A stretch of DNA of 64,000 nt from Cristatella mucedo. Its lineage: Eukaryota; Bryozoa; Phylactolaemata; Cristatellidae. A model generated the notes under the pieces. The model saw only the letters and a list, made by a program, of their open reading frames with translations. It made no database searches and was not told the DNA's origin. The translations under genes and the position numbers were made by a program. This document shows, piece by piece, positions 55,376-64,000 of this stretch; position 1 is the first letter of the stretch, and each line of letters begins with the position of its first letter. The DNA lies in contig WPIO01000055.1 of the NCBI GenBank assembly GCA_009760855.2, forward strand, positions 1,852,501 to 1,916,500, in the 5' to 3' direction.

Positions 55376-56114
55376 AGCTGCTCTGCAGGAAAGGTGGTTG
55401 AACAGTCATTCTGACTGGCTTTCTCAAAATCTGACATAATATTAGCCGGATTCAGAGTTTGCATTATTAATGAACGAAGAAACTTGGACGTACTATGATT
55501 ACATCCACACCAACCTTATCGTGCGATGCTTCTCTGTGGCACAATAGCAGTTGATTTGTAAGACAACAAGCAGGTTGAGCCAATTACACCGTATACTTAA
55601 AAAAAAGCTATTGCTATAGTTGGGCATTTTTGTCGGTGGCCTTTTCAGTTCGGAAATGCATAGTCGCCCTTGTTTTGTACTTCCCTGCATGCTCAGCCGA
55701 ACTGCGGTTGAAAGGTTCCTGCGGGACGCGAGGGTCCGCAGAACGCCTTTTTGTAGCTGGCCACCCAATCATCAGGAATCCGAAGCAGCGCTGATCTTCA
55801 GATAGAGCGAACTCCATCAGTGGTGACCCTATTTATGTTCGTGGTGAAACTCATGACAGAGTTCAACTAGAGACCACGGTCAAGGCCTGGCATCGTGAGG
55901 TCGTGATAAACATGTCGACCCCAACCGTCTTGGGTGCAGGCTTCCTTAGAACACTTCATGAGTGAATATCGAGGTAAGAGCTGATGGGAGATTCTACAGC
56001 AGTAAGAATGATGTTCGGCACAGTTTTCTTCGATTGGCTGAGGTCCCCAGTGCATGCTAGGCGCGAGCGCGATGAACGGTGAGCCGTGATGACACAATAG
56101 GTATTGTAACGCGG
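55376..56114. other. No recognisable feature
   Basis: No element blocks or coding evidence. It may be decayed gypsy gag or leader sequence, given what follows, but nothing shows that. Confidence 0.3.
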
Positions 56115-56260
56115 ATGCTTTTCATGACCTCGGTCCCGAGGTTGTGGGTTCGAATCCTGAGGTGAGCCATCCTTTATCGCTGCTGCAAGCGGTGGGGACA
56201 GCCGTAAAAGCTCTTCTGTCGCTATACAAAATAGGCTGCTAAATCAGCTAGTATGAACAG
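56115..56260 (+). mobile_element. SINE S1 copy
   Basis: CTCGGTCCCGAGGTTGTGGG, B box GGTTCGAATCC near 56,147, CCATCCTTTATCGCTGCTGC, the AAGCGGTGGGGACAGCC motif, CTCTTCTGTCGC and the AGGCTGCTAAATCAGCTAGT end. The 5' promoter half is partly lost. Confidence 0.75.
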
Positions 56261-57772
56261 AGTGCATCTATTGATAATGTGCGAGCCTTACTTGTCGCAA
56301 AGACAACAGTTTTGCAAAGGCAGGAGCCAAATGATAATGCAGTTGCAGTGCAACTCTTGTTCGCGGCAAGGAATCTTGGTTGAAGGAGCTAATCTGCTGC
56401 ACGGTGTACGTTTGAGTAAAACGCCGATGATCCCAAAAATAAGTAGATACTTTGGGTTAGAGCCGTGAACCTTATGGACAAACCGGGACGTTATATGTAA
56501 ATCAGTCGATTGGACATGCTGAACCGGCTTCCGAACTAGTCTGCCCAGACGGCAACGGCGGCCACGAGCAAAATCTACACAAACTGGGCGTGGATACGAT
56601 ACCACTCCATTTCTCTGGAAAACAGAAGCAGCCAACGAGTTTGCTTATTAAATACCGCCAAGTAGTTTCCAAAAGCTCCGGGGATTTGGGAAAGTATAGT
56701 AAAATACAGCATGACATTCTGCTGCAGCCACAAGTAGTGCCGATGCGACAGTACTCTCGACGTAATCCACTTTCGCTACTTGCGCCCCAGTTGAAAAGAC
56801 ACGTGTCGAGATGCTGGATGATGGCATCATCAAACGATCAACCAGCTCATAGGCATCACCCTTAGTAATCGCCAGAACACCCTCATGTGATCTTGATATT
56901 TGTGTCGACTATTGAAAACTCAATGAGGTCACCGTGAGGGACAGCTATCCTCTACCCAATCTCACAGAGACGCTGGACCGTCTTCACAGAGCCAAGTTCC
57001 TTAGCAGCCTCGATATGACATCTGGCAACCGTCAAATTGAGGCTGCTGAATTAGGTAGACCAAAAACGGTGTTTGCATCACCCTATTACCTCTACCAGAG
57101 TTTTCGTATGCCGTTCTAACTCAACGATGCCCCAGGAGAATTTCAACGTGTCGTCAATGACTTCGTTCACATGCTTGACACAGAAGATGTCCTGGCATAC
57201 GTCGACGACTTCGTTTGCTTCCAAGAACCTTGCGGTGACCATATGGCTAGCCTCGATAGAGCGCTAAGCCTGTTCAGGTCATCAAGGTTCAAACTGTCTG
57301 GGAGGAGGAAAATGCTGCCTCGCCCAATAGGACGTCGTTTTCTTAGGACGCATCGTGTCTGCACGAAGCATTATACCAATGCCGAAAGCACGTGTCAGTC
57401 ATCCACTAGTGGCAAGTACCTGAGGATACTACTGACGAGTTAATTTTCTAGCTTCCCCGTACTCTATCGGCTTCTATCGAAAGTTGATCGCGCGCCCCGA
57501 TTTTCACTATCCTCTACGACTGAAAGTTGAGGTAGTGATGCAGCACGATAGCTGAAGCACGTACTCGAGTGGCTGGAATAATGTACATCGGCCTTCAAAA
57601 AACTCAAAGGGCAGCTCATTGACGATGTGGTAGTGAAGCTCCCAGATCCAGACCTCCCGGTCGTCGTAACCTGCGATGCCACAGTGCCACAGTGTCGTGC
57701 TTGTCTTTGTCCTGGAGCAGCCAGATAGGCAGCTCAGGGAGAAGCGTGGCCGGTGGCATTTGGAGGGCGAAA

Positions 57773-57775
<3 letters not shown>

Positions 57776-57818
<43 letters not shown>
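57776..57818. repeat. (GA)n microsatellite inside gypsy RNase H
   Basis: About 21 GA dinucleotides, which add an Arg-Glu repeat to the local frame. Confidence 0.95.
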
Positions 57819-57821
<3 letters not shown>

Positions 57822-58911
57822 GAGAGGCGAATCAATCGGCAACTGAGCTGCGATGCCTTGCAAGAGGGGGAGGCGCTGAAAGTGGGCACGCACCACTTTT
57901 TAGGCACTAGGTTCGCTCTGTACATAGACCACGAGGCGGTCACGTGACCACTCGTTAAGAAGAGCGCTCAGAGCGAACCGCTGCGAGCCTTCGGCGGTGG
58001 GCCCACAAGTTGGACGCGTTCGACTACCGGGTGGTCCGCAAACCCGGTCAGGCAAAGGTTGCTACCGATTCTCGCAGCCGTGCACCTCATCGTGTCGCAG
58101 CTATTACTTACGAGTGCCGATTCTCGCTAGAAGCTATCGAGCGAGCGAATCAGGATCGGGATCTGGCAAAAGGAAGCCTTCCGCTTGGCGATTCCAAGCG
58201 AATGCTGCCCCAGAGTTTGGATTCGGCAACGGGGCCGCCCACTGTAGACGGTGCTCGGAATCATGCCCCCCCCCCCCAACAACACTGCTGACGAGTGCTT
58301 TGAGGGCTCTTCGTGACAAGCCAGCTGCAGGGCACCGTGCTACGGAGAAGACTTTCTCGATGGTCTATGAGTGGTTCCTCTGGCTAGAAAAAAAGAGGGA
58401 CTTGATGATTGGGTTAAATCTCGAGTGACCTGTCAGGAGCAGCGCCGACCAGCACGGAAACAGAAGGTTCCACTTGATCAGATACCGAAGCCAAGCAAGT
58501 CATTTGAGTTTGTTGAGGTAGACCTAAAGTGCAATCTTTCGGAAACTTCAGCCTGAAACAAGCAAACTATGGTCGTAAATGACTATTTCTCAAAGTGCAT
58601 TGTTGATGTCCATCTACCGAACAAACTCACAGAGACGGTTACTGAAGCTTTCAACCGCTATGTTGTGCTCTTCTATGGCGTACCGAAGGTCGCCTGTGCA
58701 GCGACCAAGGTGCCGAGTTTGAGTCGAACATACTGCACGAAGTTTTCCGACTGCTTCAAGTGGAAAATGTACGCTCTAGCGTTGTCGATCCTGCCAGTAA
58801 TGGAGGTGTCGAGCGGTGCAATTGAACTACGGGTGAGCTACTCCGACTACCGACTACTTGTTCGCCATGGCCAGCAGGACTTGGATTTGTGTGTTCCATA
58901 AGTATGCTTTG

Positions 58912-59098
58912 CATATAAACTAAACTATAATAAAACTAACCTATTATTATTAACCATGTCATTAATGTTTTTTTGTCTATCAAGGATAATATTACTCACC
59001 ATTTAATCGCATTTTCCTTTGCAGCAAATGTAAAGCGTCTAGAAAGAGACTGCGTTCTCTGAGGGAACTGTATCAAGTGCATTATAATTATTATTATA
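58912..59098 (+). mobile_element. LINE family 1 3' tail in gypsy integrase
   Basis: A plus-strand UTR and tail with a diverged hairpin and a (ATT)n end near 59,080-59,098. Confidence 0.75.
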
Positions 59099-59116
59099 AC
59101 ACCTTGAGGCAGGCAA

Positions 59117-59388
59117 TAATAATAATAATAATTCACTTGATAAAGCGCCCTCAGAGAACTTAATCTCTCTCTAGGCGCTTTACATTTGCTGTAAAGTGAA
59201 ATGCAATTGAATGGTAAGTAAAATCATGCTTGACAAACAAACGAAATGAATAATATGGTTAGGGGTGACATGCACAGGGTCAGCATGCAAATGTGGTTAG
59301 TGGCAGCATGCACAGTGTCAGCACGCATAAGCACATCAAGAACGAATCACAGGGACCTACTAAATGCTGTCCTAAATAGGTGTGTTTT
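59117..59388 (-). mobile_element. LINE family 1 3' tail in gypsy integrase, opposite strand
   Basis: Starts with (AAT)n at 59,117, 18 bp after the (ATT)n of the previous tail, so the two lie tail to tail. Gypsy sequence resumes near 59,389. Confidence 0.8.
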
Positions 59389-59608
59389 ACGATTCAGTCG
59401 TCACCATACGAACTAATATTTGGCCCCACGGCACCTCGAATCACGTGCGATGCAATGTTAGCGAGACTGCATCACCCTGACAACACAGATGTCTCACCAG
59501 CCACAATGGCTAGCTTACATGGATACAGAAATCGCATCCAACAAGCGTACGGCACAGTGGCCAAGAACTGAAATTTCAACAAGCTAGGCAAATGAGTGAA
59601 CAAAACAG

Positions 59609-59990
59609 GATAATAATATTAATAATACACTTGATAAAGCACCCTCAGAGAATTTTAATCTCTTTCTAGCTGCTTTACTTACATTTGCTGCAAAGGAAAC
59701 ATGTTCGAATGGTTAGTGGTAGCATGCTCAATAAACAACAAGAATAACGTGGTTACGAGTGACCTGCACAGGGTCAGCATGCAAGTGTGGTTAGTGGCAG
59801 CATGCACTGTGTCAGCACGCATAAGCACATGCAGGACGAATCACAAGGACCCAGTAAATCCTGTCATAAATAGGTCCATTTTAAATTTCTATTTAAATTT
59901 AGTCAAGTCAGAGGATGTCGTGACGCAAGTCGGGAGTGAGTTCCAGGCCTTGGGAGCATACGAACTAAATGCACGGTCTCCAAAGGATTA
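59609..59990 (-). mobile_element. LINE family 1 3' end
   Basis: (AAT)n-like start, GATAAAGCACCCTCAGAG, the UTR, and the C-terminal block up to the reversed FGDRAF region near 59,985. It is inserted after the gypsy integrase end. Confidence 0.8.
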
Positions 59991-59999
59991 GATGTAGTT

Positions 60000-60617
60000 C
60001 AATCAAAAGGACAGTTTAATCTGTGCCTTTTCAAGAGGGAAAGAAAGTGCGGCTTCGGAACTAGCGAAAATCACCTTGTATATGCGATAAACTTCAACCT
60101 CACAAGGCCGGTTCGTCGATGGGGTCAGTCACCTTTCGTATCTAATCAGATATGGAAGGGCGAGACCTTGCGTCGTGCACTGTGACCATTTGTTTGGTTT
60201 AAAGAACGGAAACATCTGGCTGATGAAGAACACACACTTCAGGATAGTCAGAATAACAGTAGCGACGCACAGCAACCAGTAGCCTCAGCCTCAGGATCGC
60301 TCGGATCGTTCTGCAGGTGCTTTTCCAAGCATTCCCAGCCCAAATCGAATCTGCTCCTCCAGCTGACTTGTCTGCAGACGACAGCCAGTCACCTGTCATT
60401 GGCGACCGTGGATCTGGACTAACTGAGCAGTGAGTCATTGAACCGACCCGATCCTCGACCAGCCACGAATACTAACTAGGCCACGAGCTGTCAAACCTCC
60501 AGCTTGGCTGCGTGACTACGTGACTGAGTATCTCTGCATGCCACCTTTAGGGAAAAGGCAGAGGGGGGAGTCTGTACGATTGCATCGGTGCACGACGGGG
60601 TCAAGACTGGAGTGATT
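60000..60617 (+). mobile_element. Ty3/gypsy pol 3' end
   Basis: The plus strand has PVRRWGQ near 60,105, then Ser/Gln-rich spacer, and RPRAVKPPAWLRDYVTEYL at 60,480-60,537, a typical last segment of gypsy Pol (RR..RPPAWLRDYV). It ends at a sharp joint with LINE family 1 at 60,618. It probably continues the relic at 56,700-59,600 on the other side of the LINE at 59,609-59,990. Confidence 0.65.
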
Positions 60618-61024
60618 CCACCCGCTTTTCGGAATCCAACAGCTTACCAATGCCTCGTACAAACCTCAAATCCCGTATGCTCCCAAAGCCTGGAACTCCC
60701 TCCCGACTTGCATCAGAACATCCCCTGACTTGACCACATTTAAAAAGAACTTAAAAACACACCTATTAGGACAGCATTTAGTGGGTCGCTGTGATTCGTC
60801 CTTCCTGTGCTTATGGGTGCTGACACTGTGCATGCTGCCACTAACCACATTTGCATGGTGACCCTGTGTATGTCACCCCTAACCATGTAATTCATGTTGT
60901 TTATCAAGCATGATATTACTCACCATTCAATCGCGTTCCCTATGCAGCAAATGTAAAGTGCCTAGAAAGAGATTGAGTTCTCTGAGGGCGCTTTATCGAT
61001 TGTATTATTACTATTATTATTATT
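60618..61024 (+). mobile_element. LINE family 1 3' end joined to gypsy (second chimera copy)
   Basis: C-terminal block, UTR, tail and (ATT)n. Over about 400 bp it differs from the reverse of 27,465-27,870 at only a few positions outside the tail, and it has the same short internal deletion. Confidence 0.85.
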
Positions 61025-61027
61025 AAA

Positions 61028-61420
61028 ATGAAAAGTCACTTTAGAACAGGATAGCCAGATTTCGTGCAGATTTAACAGGAGACATACTGGCAGAGCCGAT
61101 TTTGAGCGTTAGATTTTCCCATTTCTGAATTGCACTTGGTTTTCCCATTACTGATAAGTTGGTTTTATCATCATTTAATTTAAGAAAGTTTGCTGCCATC
61201 CATGTGCGGATGTCATCAATGCAGCAAGGAAGTTAAGAGGATTCGACGTCGGGGAGGGCTGGGAGCGGTCAAAGCAAAGGTACAACTGAGTGTAGTCTGC
61301 ATAGAAGTGAAAGCCTAGATTGTGCCCGGCAATCGTACCGGTTAGAGGGAGAGTATAAACCGTCAAAAGAACCGGACCAAGCACAGAGTCCCGAGGTACA
61401 CCGTACTAGTGCATCTGGGA
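61028..61420 (-). mobile_element. LINE family 1 RT fragment
   Basis: The minus strand from 61,384 reads VLLTVYTLPL, GFHFYADYTQLYLCFD and WQQTFLN. The YADD box has become YADY, so even this fragment is mutated in the active site. It is truncated at both ends. Confidence 0.8.
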
Positions 61421-61429
61421 TTCAACAAT

Positions 61430-63489
61430 GTTTTATAGAAGCCAAAATTGGCCTTTGTTAGGGTAAATTGGTACGGTCTAAACAGTAGTCCCCGCAGGCC
61501 TGTATTCACGTCACGAGTAGTCGTCGCTCTTTCTTCGGCTATCTATGACAATCGCGGTTGTGACCGCCGGGTGTTTTCTCTCGGGTCTAGCTCTCTGTCG
61601 ATGTGACACAGCCACACAACCCACTTCCGTAACGATAGTCGGTCGCCTCGGCAGTGCGTTAGTCACTTTGACAGCGTCACTTAAGCTTCTGTCCTCCGAG
61701 CGTCTTTTGGATCGCTGACGTTAGCTGGGAGTCGGCGCCGTGTTGATTGCGGCAGCGTTGACGCGCCTAGCTCTCTCTCTGCCGCTAACTGTTGAACCGG
61801 ATCGCAGACACGCCTATGCCTGCCTCCCACCTCAATCTACCAGACCGCGGTATATCCTGTTAAGCAACGCCGTCGGGATGGCCTTCACCTATAGGTCTTC
61901 TCATGCCTCCATCATAGATTGATCTAAAAAGGTGGAGCGACCACGGCGAACACTCACTCAGAGGAGGAAATCGGGTAACTCATGGCGAGAAGCCAATAGC
62001 TTCGCGAAGGATTCGGAGAAATCTGAAATCCGGGTGGTTCCGACTGAGTTTACACACAAGTGAATGCTTTGCAGACGATGGTTTGCGTGCGACGAAACGA
62101 AAAACGATCGCGTGACACATGTCGTGGCCACGTGATCACGAAATGTGCACTAAGGTGACGCGAATTTAACCAAGCTCTATAAATTAAAGGAGTAACGCTC
62201 AGATTGAAAATTGGAGCCAAACAATAGTGGTGATATTAAATATAATGACGATATTAAAAATAAATATTAATAAATACAAACTGGTGATATATTAAAAATA
62301 AAATGGTGACGGTGGTCGGCTTTCTCAAAACTTTGACTTAAATCCTATATCTAGTTTATGTCTTTATCGACTTATCTGGTTTCTCATCTGGTTTTGGATG
62401 AGGCCGATGTACCTCAAGTGCGTCAGGACGCCGAGAGCGGAAGAATGGCTGCCTACGAAAGCCGAGACGGCAGCACTCGGAGGCGCGTGTCTGAAAGACG
62501 AGTTGAGGCTCGAGAAGTTTGGCTACCGAGGGTAGAGAGTAAGGTGCACAAATGACTAGACCGTGCATCGCCGCGCATGCGCGAACCAGTAGGCACTTCC
62601 GTCTGCAGCCCACGAAGTCACGAATGCTCCGCTCGCGGCTGCCCTGGCTGCCGCCACGGAGAGAGCTCGAAAGCTCGCTCAAGGCCACTTATTATTTATT
62701 ATTATTAATTACAAAAATTGAAAAAATAATTATTCTAAAAATAAGTGGCTAAGCAAGGCTTATCTCAGCGACTTATCTCAGGTGCGCTAATCGTCGGGTT
62801 GTCGCCGTCAGAGCGGCGGCTACCGCTTGCACTGCCAGGGTCACGCACGGCCTCGACTGGAGACCGCCGAGAGGCTGCACCGGCGAGCGCCGCGCTATCG
62901 CGCGTGCCGCCGCCACATGTGCGAGATGCTTTGCTCGCTATTTCGCTTTGCTTCAGCCGCCTTTCGGTCAGTCGGGCGCGATCCAGTTTGACGTGGAACT
63001 TCCGACGAGCGGGTCGACGAGTGCGCGAGGAGCAGGTGTTTAAAGACTTCCTCAGCCGCCCCAACCACTAAGAGACCGGCCCTTGAACACCGCCGCCACT
63101 GCCGCAGGATAGGATTTCTCGCTGCATTTCACGCCCACCAACGCCGTTTCGTAAGCGTGCGCATAACATGTTCCGCTTCTGCGGGATCTGGCTTGGCCGA
63201 TGAGGACCGGCGGCGGCTAATTTCCACATTCAATGACCTCCCATTAATACGTAGGCTTGTTTATCCGACACCGTCTTTTGGGGGCTGCATTCATTACTAG
63301 AGGGCGCTCGCATTGCGAGGCAGCAATAACATGCCGAGCGTAGACTTGCCAGGCGCTCAGCAACAACAATGGAGGTGCTAGCATCAACATCAATAAATAT
63401 CAGCAATATCAACAATAGCACCAACAACAGAACAGCAGCAAATGCAGCAGCGCATGCAGCAGCAGCTGCACACGTAACGCAATCTATGC
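61430..63489. other. No gene recognised
   Basis: AT-rich patch with ATTAAAAATAAA repeats at 62,230-62,310 and a GC-rich stretch at 62,760-63,070 with open frames on both strands (108 codons plus, 99 codons minus), neither with a known motif. CAA/CAG-rich sequence lies at 63,360-63,480. Confidence 0.35.
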
Positions 63490-63600
63490 ACCGCAATCTG
63501 TAAGTCCACAAAGTCACAAAGACTATGCGAGTATTACGCACAGCAGTTTTGTCTAGCGCACTCAAAGCCGAAGCGGCTGATAGGTAACCATGGTCTGAAG
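63490..63600 (-). mobile_element. LINE family 2 3'-end scrap
   Basis: AAGTCCACAAAGTCACAAAG and GTCTAGCGCACTCAAAGCC match 51,525-51,600 in the same (reverse) orientation. Confidence 0.6.
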
Positions 63601-63639
63601 CAGTGCGTGTGCGTGCTTGCGTGCCTGTGTGCGTACGAG

Positions 63640-63720
63640 TGGGCGCACACACACACACACACACGTGTGTGCGTGTGTGTGTGTTTGTGCATGTGTGTGT
63701 GTGTGTGTGTGTGTGGGGGG
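63640..63720. repeat. CA/GT inverted microsatellite
   Basis: (CA)n runs directly into (GT)n through ACACGTGTGT, making a self-complementary stretch, then ends in an eight-G run. Confidence 0.9.
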
Positions 63721-64000
63721 GAGAGGGTGAGTTTGTGTTTTGAGTGTGTATCGAGTATGCAAGTGCGTGTGTGTTTTCGAGCGAGATAATACTGGCATCG
63801 TCTAACACTATTCACTCACGTGGGGTCGGAAAGTAAGTTCATCGTGATGCTAGAAGAATGTGATCGCTCCTAACCTTAATATAATATATAATATATAGCA
63901 AATGTGTGTAATTGCTCCTACCCCTAATCACTGAGTGCACATTTTCAGAACACGCGAGCAATGCAAAGGACGATTGACTTTCACTGAACAAAGGCTGTGA

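Larger units (their letters stand above)
56700..59600 (+). mobile_element. Ty3/gypsy LTR-retrotransposon pol relic
   Basis: Pol blocks of a Ty3/gypsy element follow one another on the plus strand. Reverse transcriptase is at 56,800-57,300: EMLDDGIIK, CVDY, EVTVRDSYPLPN, FLSSLDMTSGN, FQRVVND and the active-site AYVDDF near 57,197. RNase H remnants are VVVTCDAT near 57,660 and LYIDHEAVT near 57,920. The integrase zinc region is at 58,330-58,450, and the start of its catalytic core, VVNDYFSKCIVDVHLPN, is at 58,570-58,625. The GPY/F-like end, SSPYELIFGP, is at 59,395-59,430. Stops and frameshifts are frequent. A (GA)n tract sits in RNase H, and two LINE tails split the integrase at 58,912-59,388. 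No LTRs were recognised. Confidence 0.85.

Noticed and set aside
61430-61930. A gypsy LTR
   Set aside because: It lies close to the pol relic, but I could find neither a second copy nor the TG...CA ends.

Overview
This is a window of animal nuclear DNA, most likely from an invertebrate. The genes are split by GT-AG introns, the spacers are full of decayed non-LTR retrotransposons, tRNA-derived SINEs, a Ty3/gypsy relic and long CA, GA and ATT microsatellites, and the only well conserved multi-exon gene is a nucleoplasmin-like FKBP, an architecture known from insects and other invertebrates (and fungi) but not vertebrates. I cannot name the species. There is no bacterial, phage or organelle sequence.

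Layout. 1-13 kb: almost entirely retroelement debris, mainly copies of a CR1/L2-like LINE ('family 1', with an (ATT)n tail), a second LINE family ('family 2') and two tRNA-derived SINE families (S1, S2). 13.3 kb: one isolated Ala/Gln-rich candidate exon. 17.0-31.2 kb, minus strand: a complete 11-exon gene for a 404-residue nuclear FKBP (N-terminal nucleoplasmin-like domain, acidic tracts, basic linker, C-terminal peptidyl-prolyl isomerase domain). All exon phases join and the pocket residues are almost all intact. Its introns hold LINEs, SINEs, a gypsy fragment and microsatellites. 31.5-32.5 kb, plus strand: an intronless coiled-coil gene resembling C20orf96 (DUF4618), head to head with the FKBP gene across 299 bp. 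33-39 kb: retroelement scraps around a GC-rich block (35.7-37.7 kb) with uncertain coding content. 40.3-41.0 kb, minus strand: a two-exon candidate for the 5' end of a secreted or membrane protein. 43.7-52 kb: more LINE and SINE copies, including an exact 121-bp duplication. 52.6-54.0 kb: a diverged satellite of about 150-180 bp units in two inverted arms. 54.2-55.1 kb: the C-terminal end of an R2-superfamily element. 56.7-60.6 kb: a Ty3/gypsy pol relic broken by later LINE insertions. 61-64 kb: LINE scraps and unassigned sequence.

How the parts relate. The FKBP and C20orf96-like genes probably share a promoter region; I see no functional tie between them. The mobile elements form a stratified record: LINEs inserted in LINEs, SINEs in LINEs, LINEs in gypsy. 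The SINE S2 and LINE family 1 share the same hairpin-bearing 3' tail, which suggests that the SINE is mobilised by the LINE machinery. I found no new multi-gene system. The best leads are the shared tail, the inverted satellite, and a gypsy-LINE chimera present twice in opposite orientations.
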